Shown here: one piece after another, positions 51,198 through 60,615 of the stretch
Position numbering within the stretch: the first letter of the stretch is position 1
Layout: every line of letters starts with the position of its first letter
Assembly (NCBI RefSeq): GCF_007671725.1
Contig: NZ_VCNM01000002.1
Location: 1,322,342 to 1,386,341 of the forward strand
Direction of reading: 5' to 3'
From: Halorubrum depositum
Lineage (GTDB): Archaea; Halobacteriota; Halobacteria; Halobacteriales; Haloferacaceae
Length of the DNA: 64,000 bases
Program-made: the position numbers and the translations under genes
The notes under the pieces: generated by a model
Databases searched by the model: none
What the model saw: the letters and a program-made list of their open reading frames with translations, nothing else
What the model was told of the DNA's origin: nothing

Positions 51198-51797
51198 ATG
51201 GGAGACGACAAAGACGGACGAGAGAAACAGGCGCGGAACGAGGACAACCGCCAGCGACGGCGCGACGTCGACGCGGAGCTGGAACGCGGCGACGAGTTGG
51301 AACCGGAGATCGACGACGCGGAGCTCGGCGAGATCGAGACCGAACTCGAACGGCTGGAGTTCCCGGTCACGGGGGCGGAGATCGTCTCGACGATCGGCGA
51401 CCGCGAGGTCGCGTCCCCCACGGAGCGGTACACCGTCGAGCAGCTGGTCCCGAACACGGAGCTAGCGGTGTTCGACTCCCCTGACCGCGTGCGGGCTCGG
51501 ATACAGCGACCCACGGTCGCCACGGCGATGAAGCGGATCATGGAGGCCAGCGAGGCCCTCCCGAACGAGGAGCTCGGCGGGTCGCAGTACGACGCCTACG
51601 AGCGGACCTTCCAGGAACTGGAGCGGGTCAGCCCCGACGACGACGACGAGGCGATCGCGGAGGTTCGCGACTGGGTCGTCGAGCGGATCCGCGACAAGGA
51701 GAAGCTCCCGACCTCGCGGGGGATCCGTCGACAGGCGGCGAAGGTCTCGCGGCGAGAGGGACACCAGATCCGGAACAGCGACTGGCTCGGGATATAG
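51198..51797 (+). CDS. DUF5789-family protein
   Basis: A 199-aa highly charged protein. The first 60 residues are disordered (RNEDNRQRRRDVDAELERG). The domain that follows has LEFPVTGAEIVSTIGDREV and YTVEQLVPNTE, a pattern I associate with DUF5789, with RDWVVERIRDKEKLPTSRGIR near the end. The function is unknown. The ATG at 51198 lies about 47 nt after a gtattttcatatta box, the probable promoter. Confidence 0.75.
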   Translation: MGDDKDGREKQARNEDNRQRRRDVDAELERGDELEPEIDDAELGEIETELERLEFPVTGAEIVSTIGDREVASPTERYTVEQLVPNTELAVFDSPDRVRARIQRPTVATAMKRIMEASEALPNEELGGSQYDAYERTFQELERVSPDDDDEAIAEVRDWVVERIRDKEKLPTSRGIRRQAAKVSRREGHQIRNSDWLGI

Positions 51798-51928
51798 GCG
51801 GTCGGCGACCCTCCCGACGCGCCGGCCCGTGCGAACGACCCGGGGCTGAAGGGGAACACCTTAAGTCGGCCTGCGCCCGAATGCGAGTGTATGCGAACGG
51901 GCGTATCGAGCGGTGACGGGTGGTGGCC

Positions 51929-52414
51929 GTGAGCGTGAGCCAGCGGATCGCCTCCGACGACCAGCTCGCCCGGCTGTTACAGATCGGGATCGTGTTGGAG
52001 GAGGTGGTCGAGGCGCGGGCGCATCACCACTATCGGGGCGTCGAAGCCGATCTCGATGACGAGATCGAGGCGCTGCTCGCGGACGCGGCCGAGGAGTCCG
52101 CCGACCACCGCGAGCGGTTGGAATCGCTCATCTCCGGGCTCGGAGTCGACAGCGTCCCGTTCGACGAGATCGAGTCGCTCGTCGACGCCCGCTACGGCCG
52201 GACCAAGCCCGAGGACTTCGACGGGATCCTGTACGATCAGCTGTGTAACGAGGAGACGGCCTACAAGTTCTACGACGACCTCATCGAGGCGATCGAGGCG
52301 TCCGACGCGGAGTTCTCGATCGACCGGGAACGCCTCCTGGAGACGCTGCGGACGATCCGGGAGGAGGAGGCCGAGGGCGTCAGCGAGGTCACGGAGGTCA
52401 TGGAGCGACGATGA
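51929..52414 (+). CDS. Ferritin-like-fold protein
   Basis: A 161-aa helical protein with the four-helix, Glu/His-rich pattern of ferritin-like proteins: LLQIGIVLEEVVEARAHHHY, EESADHRERLESL, DQLCNEETAYKFYDDL and a last helix REEEAEGVSEVTEVMERR. The E..H..H and EET..KFYDD positions could bind a di-iron centre. It is followed 43 bp later by a DtxR-family regulator in the same orientation, which argues for a metal-related role. GTG at 51929 is chosen to give the typical MSVSQR start; GTG at 51920 is possible. Confidence 0.78.
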   Translation: MSVSQRIASDDQLARLLQIGIVLEEVVEARAHHHYRGVEADLDDEIEALLADAAEESADHRERLESLISGLGVDSVPFDEIESLVDARYGRTKPEDFDGILYDQLCNEETAYKFYDDLIEAIEASDAEFSIDRERLLETLRTIREEEAEGVSEVTEVMERR

Positions 52415-52457
52415 ACCGACGCATCGAACCGACGACGGTCCCCGACGGAGGAGAGCC

Positions 52458-52895
52458 GTGAACACCGCAGACCAGTACCTCAAAACGATATACGTCGTAC
52501 AGGAGCAGGAGGACGGCCCGGCCTCGACGGGGTCGATAGCCGACGCCCTCGACGTGAGCCCGGCGAGCGCGAACGAGATGATCGGCAAGCTGGAGGAGCG
52601 CGGGCTCGCCGAACACGAGAAGTACAAGGGGGTCCGGCTCACCGACGACGGGATCATCCGAGCGCGGGACGCGCTCCAGACCTACTGTATCATCGAGCGC
52701 TTCCTCGCGAACGTCCTCGGCGTGGAGGAGTTCCGCGCCGAGGCCCGCGAGCTGGAGGCCGTCATCGACGACACCGTCGCCGAGCGGCTCGACACGATCA
52801 TCGACCGACAGCCGGAGTGTCCGGACTGCTTCGACCCCGAGACCGACGCCTGCGCGTGCCTCGAAGTCGCGATGGCGCCGGTCGAGTCCGAGTGA
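52458..52895 (+). CDS. DtxR/SirR-family metal-dependent regulator
   Basis: A 145-aa repressor-type protein. The N-terminal winged helix (residues 1-62) contains DQYLKTIYVVQEQEDGPAST and the recognition helix VSPASANEMIGKLEERGL. The second domain (65-115) dimerises and binds metal. The canonical His of the family's E-H pair appears as Ala101 (EARELEAVI). At the end there are four extra Cys (C121, C124, C132, C134), which could form their own metal site. It starts with GTG after a GGAGAG ribosome-binding sequence. It is a candidate reader of the iron-box palindromes at 60594 and 62821. Confidence 0.88.
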   Translation: MNTADQYLKTIYVVQEQEDGPASTGSIADALDVSPASANEMIGKLEERGLAEHEKYKGVRLTDDGIIRARDALQTYCIIERFLANVLGVEEFRAEARELEAVIDDTVAERLDTIIDRQPECPDCFDPETDACACLEVAMAPVESE

Positions 52896-52944
52896 GTCGG
52901 GTCCGCGGTCGCCGGGGCGGCCGTCTGTTTAGACGCCCGCGAGC

Positions 52945-54195
52945 TTACACGCCCGTGGAGTACCGCAGAATGCCCGCGATGCCGCCGAACGCGTCCATCA
53001 GCTGTTCGCCCTTCTCGAAGTCCGTCGAGATGAACTTCGTGTCCGTCCCGCGCTGCTCGGCGATGTTCATCAGGTGTTCGATGACGTCGTCGCGCTCGTC
53101 GACGTCGGCCGGCTCGCCGCACTCGGCGCACTCGTGGTCCGGGGTGGAGTGCCGCGAGTCGACCACCTCGTACTCCTCGTGGCCGTTCGGGCACTCGTAG
53201 ACGACGACGTCCGAGCGGAGGTCCTCGGAGATGAGCAGCCGGTCGACCGAGCCCATGATCAGGTTCCGGCGGGTCTGCTCGAAGCCGTAGGTGGCCTCCT
53301 CGCCGGTGTGGAGCTTCTCGAAGAACTCCTCCATGTGACGCTTGTCCTCGACGATCTCCTGGTCGGCGAGCGCCTCGCTGGCGTTGTCGACGAGGTCCTT
53401 CAGCCCGGACTCGTCGGTGTACGCTACGTCGAACTTGCCGAGCACCTTGTCCTGGAGCTCGTGGTGGAGGTAGTCGCCGTCGAGGAACTCGTCTTTCGTC
53501 GGCGAGGGGCCGCCGACGAGGATGCCGTCGAGCTCGTGACGCTTGTCGACGAACAGGTCGTTGGCCATCCCCGCGACCTCCTGGTAGAAGTTGTCGATCG
53601 CTTCCAGCCGGAGGCGGGCGAACCGCTGCGCGGACTGACCCCCTTTCCGCTGTTTGCCGGGGACGAGCGAGGAGGCGGACTTGACGGGCTCGATGCGCTT
53701 GCCCTTCAGCCAGCCGACGTTGGCCTCGCGGCGGTCTAAGACGATGAGTCCGAACAGCCCGGAGTCCTCCAGCATGTGCTCGAGCGGCTCGGTGAGGAAC
53801 TCGGAGTCGCAGTGGTAGCGGAACGATTCGACGGGCTGTGGCGGCGACTCCAGCGTCCGGGTGACCATGTCGGTCTGGCCGCCGCCGGCGTCGATCGCCC
53901 CCGAGAAGATCACGATCCCGTTCTCGGGCGGGAAGGTGTCGTAGTAGCGGAGGCGGTCCTTGATCGACGTGAGCGCGTCCTGCACGGCCGTCCGGGTCTG
54001 CTTGGACTTGATGTTGGACGCCTCGCTGTGTTCCTGGGTGACGTGGGCCACCACGTCGGAGATCTTCCGGTCCTCGGGAATGTAGATAGTGACGAGCTGC
54101 GTGCCGGAGCCCTCGAAGTCCTTGAGCTCCTCGATGACCTTCCGGAACTCGTACTTCCGTCGGTCCTCGCTCGCCGCTTGGGCGTCGCTACTCAT
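52945..54195 (-). CDS. prf1: Peptide chain release factor aRF1
   Basis: Archaeal/eukaryotic-type class I release factor of 416 aa that recognises all three stop codons. Stop-codon decoding motifs are NIKS at residues 61-64 and YHCDSEF at 127-133. The catalytic GGQ is at 185-187 within GKQRKGGQSAQRFARLR. The C-terminal domain has a minidomain with ECPNGHEEYEV and HECAECGEP Cys pairs that binds zinc. It is monocistronic, with its promoter on the minus strand between 54196 and 54240. Confidence 0.96.
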   Translation of the reverse strand: MSSDAQAASEDRRKYEFRKVIEELKDFEGSGTQLVTIYIPEDRKISDVVAHVTQEHSEASNIKSKQTRTAVQDALTSIKDRLRYYDTFPPENGIVIFSGAIDAGGGQTDMVTRTLESPPQPVESFRYHCDSEFLTEPLEHMLEDSGLFGLIVLDRREANVGWLKGKRIEPVKSASSLVPGKQRKGGQSAQRFARLRLEAIDNFYQEVAGMANDLFVDKRHELDGILVGGPSPTKDEFLDGDYLHHELQDKVLGKFDVAYTDESGLKDLVDNASEALADQEIVEDKRHMEEFFEKLHTGEEATYGFEQTRRNLIMGSVDRLLISEDLRSDVVVYECPNGHEEYEVVDSRHSTPDHECAECGEPADVDERDDVIEHLMNIAEQRGTDTKFISTDFEKGEQLMDAFGGIAGILRYSTGV

Positions 54196-54288
54196 TACCT
54201 GAACTACGGCGGCGTGCGTGTAAGTAAGCTTTGACCTCCCCGCTAGCGCGGCGGTATCGAGTCGCACGGGCCGGCGGTTACGGGGATG

Positions 54289-54296
54289 TTTATAAA
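54289..54296 (+). promoter_or_regulatory. TATA box facing into element copy 3 from its 5' side
   Basis: A perfect TTTATAAA lies 6 bp before the first conserved base of element copy 3. A transcript would start about 26 nt downstream, inside the P1 helix. Equivalent boxes precede copy 2 (cttaaataag at 9784) and copy 4 (TTATAAA at 63787). Confidence 0.55.
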
Positions 54297-54301
54297 CGGC
54301 G

Positions 54302-54550
54302 TGCGGTGGCGCGCGCCTGTGAGCGCCCGGAGGGCGCGAACAGCGCGTGCGAGGGAGCCCGCGGCCGCCGATGGCGGCCGCGGCGAGGTTGGGGAGGCGT
54401 GAGGCGTGGTCGGGGCGGGGCTCAAAGGGGCAGTCGCGAGGACGAAGCACGGCGTAGTAAGCACCGCAACGACGGAGTGAACGAAGTGAGCGACCGAGTG
54501 AGGAGCGCAGCAAGCCGCGCGAGTCGTCGCGACTGGGGCTTTGAACGTGT
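54302..54550 (+). repeat. Structured multicopy element, copy 3 (candidate ncRNA)
   Basis: Full-length copy between aRF1 and ArgRS. In P1, 54323-54328 pairs with 54332-54337, then the TGA (54320-54322) / GAA (54338-54340) loop, CTG/CAG, and a six-pair outer stem with one G-T wobble. P2 is perfect: 54360-54369 with 54373-54382. P3 is weaker than in copies 1 and 2: 8 pairs from 54432, one mismatch, then 3 more with the arm ending at 54534. A minus-strand TTTATAA at 54573-54579 faces in from the 3' side. Conserved single-stranded blocks match the other copies. Confidence 0.82.
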
Positions 54551-54663
54551 TCCGCCGATCCGTCAGTAATCGTTTATAACCAGTCCATCAACGTTAGAGG
54601 GAATCTCACAGTACCGTCCACGACAGCACTCCAACCGGAAACGGGTGAATCGTCGCCCCGATC

Positions 54664-56481
54664 CTACATCGACTCGGGCGCCTCGATCCCGAGCACGTCG
54701 AGCGCGTTCGCCATCGTGTGCTTCGCGGCCGCGACGAGCGCGACGCGCGCGGCGCGGAGCTCGTCGTCCTCGGCCGTGACGACCGGGCACTCCCGGTAGA
54801 AGGCGTTGTACGCGTCGGCGAACTCGCGGGTGAACGTCGCCACCGTGTGCGGCTCTAAGTCGTCGGCGGCCTCCTCGATGACGGCGGGGAAGCGGGCGAC
54901 CTCGCGGAGGAGCTCGCGCTCCGCCTCCGTGTCGAAGACCGCGGCGTCGACGTCGAGGGCGTCGGGGTCGACCGCGCTCTCGGAGCCGCCGGCGCCGCCC
55001 GTCACGCCCGGCACGTCGACGCCTTCGGCCGCGGCCTCGTCGAGGATCCCGGCACAGCGCGCGTGGACGTACTGGACGAACGGGGCCGACTGCGCCTCGA
55101 AGTCGAGCGCGTCCTCCCACTCGAAGGTGATCGCCTTCGCGGGCTGCTTCGAGACGATGTCGTACCGGACCGCGCCGATGCCGACTTGGTGGGCGATGCG
55201 CTCGACGTCCTCCTCGGTGAGGTCGTCGTCGCGGATGCGGTCGTCCATCCGGCTCTCGACCGCCTCGCGGGCGCGGTCGATCGCCTCGTCCAGCAGGTCG
55301 TCGAGCATCACGCCGGTCCCGCGTCGGGTGGACATCTTCCCGTCGGGGAGGTTGACGTACGAGTAGATGACGTGGCCGAGCCGGCCCGCGTCGTTGCCGA
55401 GGAGTTCGAGGGTCGCGTCGAGCTGGTCGGCCTGCAGCTTGTGGTCCTCGCCGAGGACGGTGACGGCGCGGTCGTAGTTGTCGAACTTCCACTCGTGGTG
55501 CGCCAGGTCGCGGGTGGTGTAGAGGCTCGTGTCGTCCGAGCGCAGGAAGACGAGGTTCTTCTCGATCCCCCACTCGTCGAGCTCCAGCTGCCAGGCGTCC
55601 TCCTCGTAGACGGCCTGCTCGGTTTCCTTGAGCCGTGCGGCGATCTCGTCGGTGGAGCCGTCGCGCATGAACCGCGTCTCCTTGACGAACTCGTCGAACT
55701 CCGCCGGGAGCCGCGCGAGACACTCCTTCATCCCGCCGAGCACCGTGTCGACGACCTCGCCGACGCGCTCGTACGTCTCCTCGTCGCCGGCCTCGAGCCC
55801 CTGCAGGATCGCGGCGATCTCCTCCTCCGCGGCCTCGACGTCGTCGGGGTCGGCCTCCTCCAGGAACGCGTTCCCCTTCCGGTAGTAGCGGACGAGGTCG
55901 TACTCGGCGCGGTCGCGCGCGGGCTCCTCGTCGAGGTCCGACTCGTCGAACCGCTCGTACGCCCAGGTGAACACCGCCATCTGGCGGCCCGCGTCGTTGA
56001 CGTAGTAGTGGCGGTCGACGTCGTAGCCGGCGTACTCCATGAGGTTCGCGACTGCGTCCCCGACGATCGGGTTGCGCGCGCGGCCGACGTGGACCGGGCC
56101 GGTGGGGTTCGCGCTCGTGTGCTCGACGACGACCGAGGTGTCCCGGTCGGGGAGCGCGCCGTAGCCCGCGTCGGCGGCGGCCGCGTCGAGCGCGTCGACG
56201 AGGTAGCGCTCGCCCGCGTGGAAGTTGACGTACGGCCCCGCGGTGTCGACCGAGTCGAGGTAGTCGTAGCCGGCGACGTCGACCGCGGCGGCGACCTCGC
56301 TCGCGACGTTCGGCGGCGCGTCGCCGACCGCGCCCGCGAGTCGGAAGGCGACGCTGGAGGCGAGCGTCGCGTCCATGTCGTCGGGCGGGCGTTCGATGCC
56401 GAGGTCGTCGGTCGGGAGGTCGAGCGTGGCGAGCGCGTCCGCGAGCGCCGCCTCGACCTCCGACCGGAACTGCCTGAACAT
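54664..56481 (-). CDS. argS: Arginyl-tRNA synthetase
   Basis: Class I aminoacyl-tRNA synthetase of 605 aa. The HIGH motif appears as HVGR at residues 131-134 in [20 protein letters not shown]. The Add-1 N-terminal domain precedes it, and [10 protein letters not shown] corresponds to the KMSKS-like loop region. The C-terminal anticodon-binding helical bundle ([14 protein letters not shown], then [20 protein letters not shown]) is typical of ArgRS. It is monocistronic and neighbours element copy 3 at its 3' side. Confidence 0.96.
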   Translation of the reverse strand: MFRQFRSEVEAALADALATLDLPTDDLGIERPPDDMDATLASSVAFRLAGAVGDAPPNVASEVAAAVDVAGYDYLDSVDTAGPYVNFHAGERYLVDALDAAAADAGYGALPDRDTSVVVEHTSANPTGPVHVGRARNPIVGDAVANLMEYAGYDVDRHYYVNDAGRQMAVFTWAYERFDESDLDEEPARDRAEYDLVRYYRKGNAFLEEADPDDVEAAEEEIAAILQGLEAGDEETYERVGEVVDTVLGGMKECLARLPAEFDEFVKETRFMRDGSTDEIAARLKETEQAVYEEDAWQLELDEWGIEKNLVFLRSDDTSLYTTRDLAHHEWKFDNYDRAVTVLGEDHKLQADQLDATLELLGNDAGRLGHVIYSYVNLPDGKMSTRRGTGVMLDDLLDEAIDRAREAVESRMDDRIRDDDLTEEDVERIAHQVGIGAVRYDIVSKQPAKAITFEWEDALDFEAQSAPFVQYVHARCAGILDEAAAEGVDVPGVTGGAGGSESAVDPDALDVDAAVFDTEAERELLREVARFPAVIEEAADDLEPHTVATFTREFADAYNAFYRECPVVTAEDDELRAARVALVAAAKHTMANALDVLGIEAPESM

Positions 56482-56830
56482 ACCGTCCGTTCGTCGGTCG
56501 GCCTAAAAGGCCCTTCCGAAGCGGCGCGCGGGAGGGCGCGGCGGTCCGGAGACGTGACTCGGGTCGGCTCCCCTCTCCGGGAGGTGGCGCGTGCCGACGA
56601 GCGCCCGTCGGGCGTGAAGCGCACGCCAGGAGTCGCCGTCGCGCCAGCAACGGCGATTCGCGAGCCGACGGCGCCGTTGAACGCCCGGGAGGCCGATGAG
56701 TGCGGCGTGACCTGCACAGCGGGTCCGTTCGGGAGGCCGATCGAGAGAGGGGATTCGTTCAGAGGTTCTTCCGAGTCAGCCGACCCGAACGAGCCACTCC
56801 TATTACGGTGACAGAACGCGATACGGCCCC
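56482..56830. other. Spacer with a possible degenerate fragment of the structured element
   Basis: No gene was recognised. At 56582-56664 the sequence ggtggcgcgtgcc...gcgcacgcc and the following TCGCCGT...ACGGCGA hairpin reproduce the order of the P1 and P2 helices of the multicopy element, with a CGCCC-GTC-GGGCG inner hairpin. The conserved downstream blocks are missing, so it is a tentative 5' fragment. The promoter of the BrkB-family gene must lie at about 56790-56825 (ctattacggtgacag). Confidence 0.4.
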
Positions 56831-57868
56831 ATGAACATTCAGTCGGCTATCTCGCGGGTGAAACCGGTTTTGAGCGTGTTCAGCGAGAAGAACGTGACGT
56901 TTCTCGCGGGCAGTATCGCGTACAGCGCGTTCGTTTCTCTCGTTCCGCTGGTCATGTTCTTTCTCCTCGCGGTGTCCGTGTTGGGCGCTCCCGAGCTCCA
57001 ACAGGAGATAATCGATCTGGCCACCGACAACGTCTCTCCGTCGGTCGGTGGCGTCATCGAGGTGATGATCGAACAGCAGCGCGACGCCGGGTCCGGCTCG
57101 ACGATCAGCGCCTCCCTGATCGGGGTGCTCACGCTCGTCTGGGGGGCGATAAAGGTGTTCCGCGGGCTCGATACGGCGTTCTCGGCGGTCTACGAGACGA
57201 CCGCCCGCGAGTCCTTCCTCGGCCAGATCAAGAAGAGTCTCGTGGTGTTGTTCACCCTCACGCTGGGGGTCGTCGCGATGGTCGGCGCGACGACCGTCGT
57301 CGCGTTCTTTTCGTCGGTCCCGTACCTCGGGGTGTTGGTCCCCCTGCTACTCGTCGTCGGCCTCTGTGCCGCGTTCTTCCCGATGTACTACCTGTTTCCG
57401 GATCTCGACGTGGCCCCGCGGGACGTGCTTCCGGGGACGGTCGTCGGGGCCGTCGGCTGGGCGGCGCTGCAAGTGCTCTTCCAGCAGTACGTCTCCCTGA
57501 GCGGCGGCGGTGGCAATCTCATCGCGAGCATCCTCCTGTTGGTCACCTGGCTGTATTTCAGCGGCGTCGTCCTGCTTCTCGGTGCGACGGTCAACGCGGT
57601 CGCCCGCGACCGCGCCGAAACGGGAGCGGAGGCGCGGGTAGTCGACACCGAGATGACCCGCGGCGAGGCGGCGACCTATCTCCGGCGGCTTCGCGAGGAC
57701 CTCACCGCTCGATTCGAGGGGATGCGACCGACGAGTGAGGGGGCCGTCGCCGAACGCAACTCGCCGAGCGGCGCTATCTCCGTCACCGAGTGGGCGCGAG
57801 AAACCGACGAGGGCACGACTCACGAGGTCCGGTTGGAGTGGGACGCAGACGGCGACAGCGAGGAGTGA
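56831..57868 (+). CDS. YihY/BrkB-family membrane protein
   Basis: Integral membrane protein of 345 aa with six hydrophobic helices between residues about 20 and 265. The family start is seen in FLAGSIAYSAFVSLVPLVMFF, and the central VWGAIKVFRGLDTAFSAVYE segment is a BrkB hallmark. The C-terminal 80 residues are soluble and charged. The family was once called ribonuclease BN and is now regarded as a transporter- or scaffold-like membrane protein of unclear function. It converges with the epimerase gene. Confidence 0.88.
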   Translation: MNIQSAISRVKPVLSVFSEKNVTFLAGSIAYSAFVSLVPLVMFFLLAVSVLGAPELQQEIIDLATDNVSPSVGGVIEVMIEQQRDAGSGSTISASLIGVLTLVWGAIKVFRGLDTAFSAVYETTARESFLGQIKKSLVVLFTLTLGVVAMVGATTVVAFFSSVPYLGVLVPLLLVVGLCAAFFPMYYLFPDLDVAPRDVLPGTVVGAVGWAALQVLFQQYVSLSGGGGNLIASILLLVTWLYFSGVVLLLGATVNAVARDRAETGAEARVVDTEMTRGEAATYLRRLREDLTARFEGMRPTSEGAVAERNSPSGAISVTEWARETDEGTTHEVRLEWDADGDSEE

Positions 57869-57886
57869 CGCCGAACCGACCGAACC

Positions 57887-58819
57887 CTATTCGACGATCT
57901 CGTCGATCAGTTCGCTGGCGCTCCGCCGGACCGCCTCGTCGCTCTCGATCGCCGGCTCCCAGCCGAGGTCGGCGAGCCGTTCGATGGAGAGGCGCATCTT
58001 CGGCACGTCCCCGGTCCAGCCGCGGTCGCCGCCGGTGTACGCGTAGTCGGGGTCGACGCCCATCTCGTCGGCGACGATGTCGGCGATGTCGGTGACCGAC
58101 GTGGTCGTCCGCGTCCCGAGGTTGAAGACGTTCAGGTCCTCGTCCGCGTTGTCGACGACGTACTGGATCGCGTCGACGCACTCCGAGACGTGCATGTACG
58201 ACTTCTCCTGCCGGCCGTCGCCGAGGATCTCCAGCTCGCTCGGGTCGGCGTCGAGCTTCTGGATGAAGTCGGGGATCACGTTGCCGCGCTGGTGCGGCCC
58301 GACGATGTTCGCGAAGCGGAACACCCACGACCGCACCCCGTACGAGTGAGCGTGCGTCGAGATCAGCGCCTCGTCGGCGAGCTTCGAGGAGCCGTAGATG
58401 GAGATGGGCTCCAGGGGGCCGTGGTCCTCGGGCGTCGGGCGAGGCGCCTCGCCGTACACCGTCGAGGAGGAGGTGAAGGCGAGCCGGTCGACGCCGACCT
58501 CGTGCATGCGTTCCAAGACGTTGTACGTCATCGCCGTGTTCGCCTCGAACAGCTCCCGGTCGTCGTCGTAGTTCGTGTCGGTGTACGCGGCGAAGTGGAA
58601 GACGATATCGAGATCGTCGGTGACCGCCTCGGCGACGTCGGTGGGGTCGGTGAGGTCGGCCTCAACGAAGTCGGCGCCGTCGGGGACGCGGTCGCGGTCG
58701 CCCTTCGAGAGGTCGTCGGCGACGCGGACCGACGCGCCGCGGTCGAGGAGCCGGGCGGCGAGGTGGCTCCCGACGAGCCCCGCGCCGCCGGTGACGAGTG
58801 CGGTCGAATCGTCGAGCAT
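57887..58819 (-). CDS. NAD-dependent nucleotide-sugar epimerase/dehydratase
   Basis: Extended SDR of 310 aa. The Rossmann motif is VTGGAGLVGSHLAARLLDRG, the catalytic Tyr/Lys pair is in SIYGSSKLADEA, and FTSSSTVYGEAPRPTPED lies between them. It resembles UDP-glucose 4-epimerase/GalE-type enzymes that feed glycan synthesis. The start ATG at 58819 (MLDDSTALVTGG) fits the family, and the longer upstream reading is unlikely. It could supply sugars to glycosyltransferases such as the one at 62870. Confidence 0.87.
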   Translation of the reverse strand: MLDDSTALVTGGAGLVGSHLAARLLDRGASVRVADDLSKGDRDRVPDGADFVEADLTDPTDVAEAVTDDLDIVFHFAAYTDTNYDDDRELFEANTAMTYNVLERMHEVGVDRLAFTSSSTVYGEAPRPTPEDHGPLEPISIYGSSKLADEALISTHAHSYGVRSWVFRFANIVGPHQRGNVIPDFIQKLDADPSELEILGDGRQEKSYMHVSECVDAIQYVVDNADEDLNVFNLGTRTTTSVTDIADIVADEMGVDPDYAYTGGDRGWTGDVPKMRLSIERLADLGWEPAIESDEAVRRSASELIDEIVE

Positions 58820-58889
58820 ACGGGCCGGTCGGCTCACGTCGGTAAGTACGCATCGGTCGGTCTCGCCGTTCCCGCGGTCCGCGTCGCTC

Positions 58890-60500
58890 TCAGAGCCCCT
58901 CTCTGCCGCCCTCCTGCGCGAGGATGACGACCATCGAGAGCCCGGAGATGACGAGCAGGATCAGCGTCGGGACGACCGCGTACTGGTACAGCGCCGTCTC
59001 CTGCGCGCGCCAGATCTGCGTGACGATCGTCTCGAACCCGGACGGGCGTAAGATCAGCGTGACGGGGAGCTCCTTCATCGTCGTGAGGAAGACGAGGGCG
59101 GCGCCGGCGACGATCCCCGACCGCGTGAGCGGGAACGTCACGCGGCGGAACGCGCCCATCGAGGACTCGCCGAGCGTCCGGCCGGCCTCGACGAGCTTCG
59201 GGTCGACGCCGAGGATCGCGGTCCGCGTCGAGCCGACGACCTGCGGCAGGAAGCGGACGACGTACGCGAACACCAGCAGGGGGAGCGTCTGGTAGAGCCA
59301 CGGGAGGTACCCCGAACCGAAGTAGACCAAGGCGAGCGCCAACACGATTCCCGGCACGGCGAACCCGACGTACGTCGCCCGCTCGAACAGCGTCGCCAGC
59401 GGCGAGTCGTGGTTCGCGGCGAAGTACGCGACGGGGATCGCCGCCAGCGCGGCGGCGACCGCGGCGGCGGCGGCGACCGAGACGGAGTTGACCACCTGGA
59501 TCGGCTCGAACGCCATCGAGGGGCGGCGTCCGGCCTCAGAGCGCACGAGCCACAACAGGAGGATCCAGAGCGGGACGACGAGCGCGACCCCGGCGACCGA
59601 CGCGGGCAGGAGCGTCGCCGGCCAGCGCCACCGGCCGAGGCTCACGGGGCGGTCGGTGGTGCCCGCGTCGTCGCCCGGCGCGTCGCGGCTCGACCGGACC
59701 AGCCACTCCAACGCGAGCACAACGAGTACGACTCCGAGCAGCTGGAGTGAGAGCAGCGCGGCGTAGTCCCGGCCGAAGGCGTTGTACTCGACGTAGATCT
59801 GTCGGGTGAACACGGGCAGCCGCATGATCGACGGGGTGCCGAAGTCGGAGACCGCGTACAGCGCCGCCAGCAGCGATCCGGCGGCGATCGCCGGCCGGAT
59901 CACGGGGAGCGTCACCCGCCGGAACGCCTCGAGCCGGCCGTGGTTCAGCGTCCGGGCGGCCTCGATCAGCGTCGTGTCGAACGAGAGGAGCGCCGCCCGG
60001 GTCGTCAGGTAGACGTACGGGTACGTGTACAGCGTGATGACGAGGACCGTGCCCGGAAGCCCGTATATCTCCGGGAATCGCTCGATCCCCAACGGCGCCA
60101 GCACGTCGTGGAACTCCCCCTGCGGGCCGAACGCGGAGACGAACGCGAACGCGCCGACGTAGCTCGGCACGACCAGCGGGAGCGCGGCGACGACCGACCA
60201 GAACCGACGGAACGGGAGGTCGGTGCGTGCGGTGAGGTACGCCAGCGGGACGCCCAACAGAACGGAGAAGGCCGTGACGCCGGCCATGAGGAGGAGGCTG
60301 TTACCCAGCACCTCGGCGGTCGCGGCGCTGAAGAGCAGCTCCGTCGCCCGCGCTCGCTCGACGGTGACTGCCTCGATCACCAGCCACGCGAGCGGGAACA
60401 CCATCGTCGCGGCGATCGCCGCGGACAACAGGGTCAGCCCCGGCGGGAGGCGGTCGTCGCCGTCGGTCAGGAAATCGCGGATCCGGCGTGTCAGGCTCAT
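58890..60500 (-). CDS. Iron-type (Fbp/Thi family) ABC transporter permease
   Basis: Fused two-domain permease of 536 aa with 12 helices, as in FbpB-type ferric-iron permeases. Each half has an EAA loop that contacts the ATPase: EAARTLNHGRLEAFRRVTLP and EAGRTLGESSMGAFRRVTFP. A solute-binding protein and an ATPase gene would be expected next to it, but neither is in the window. It is divergent from the dehydrogenase operon across a 115-bp spacer that contains the iron-box-like palindrome at 60594, supporting an iron role. Spermidine- or thiamine-type substrates remain possible. Confidence 0.86.
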   Translation of the reverse strand: MSLTRRIRDFLTDGDDRLPPGLTLLSAAIAATMVFPLAWLVIEAVTVERARATELLFSAATAEVLGNSLLLMAGVTAFSVLLGVPLAYLTARTDLPFRRFWSVVAALPLVVPSYVGAFAFVSAFGPQGEFHDVLAPLGIERFPEIYGLPGTVLVITLYTYPYVYLTTRAALLSFDTTLIEAARTLNHGRLEAFRRVTLPVIRPAIAAGSLLAALYAVSDFGTPSIMRLPVFTRQIYVEYNAFGRDYAALLSLQLLGVVLVVLALEWLVRSSRDAPGDDAGTTDRPVSLGRWRWPATLLPASVAGVALVVPLWILLLWLVRSEAGRRPSMAFEPIQVVNSVSVAAAAAVAAALAAIPVAYFAANHDSPLATLFERATYVGFAVPGIVLALALVYFGSGYLPWLYQTLPLLVFAYVVRFLPQVVGSTRTAILGVDPKLVEAGRTLGESSMGAFRRVTFPLTRSGIVAGAALVFLTTMKELPVTLILRPSGFETIVTQIWRAQETALYQYAVVPTLILLVISGLSMVVILAQEGGREGL

Positions 60501-60593
60501 GGTCCGGGAGGCGGGGTGCGTTATCGGAGAGACGTGGCACCGACCGTTAGCAGTTCCGATCCGGTCGTCGATCGGGTCCGACGGATATAATAG

Positions 60594-60609
60594 TTTAGGG
60601 AGGCCTAAA
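60594..60609. promoter_or_regulatory. Iron-box-like palindrome 1 (TTTAGG-N4-CCTAAA)
   Basis: A 16-bp inverted repeat with perfect 6-bp arms (spacer GAGG). It sits between a TATA-like GATATAATAG (about 60583-60592) and the ATG at 60616. A bound repressor would block transcription start of the dehydrogenase operon and could also affect the divergent permease. Sites of this TTAGG/CCTAA type are known targets of DtxR-family regulators in haloarchaea. The family assignment is from memory. Confidence 0.78.
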
Positions 60610-60615
60610 TCGGAT

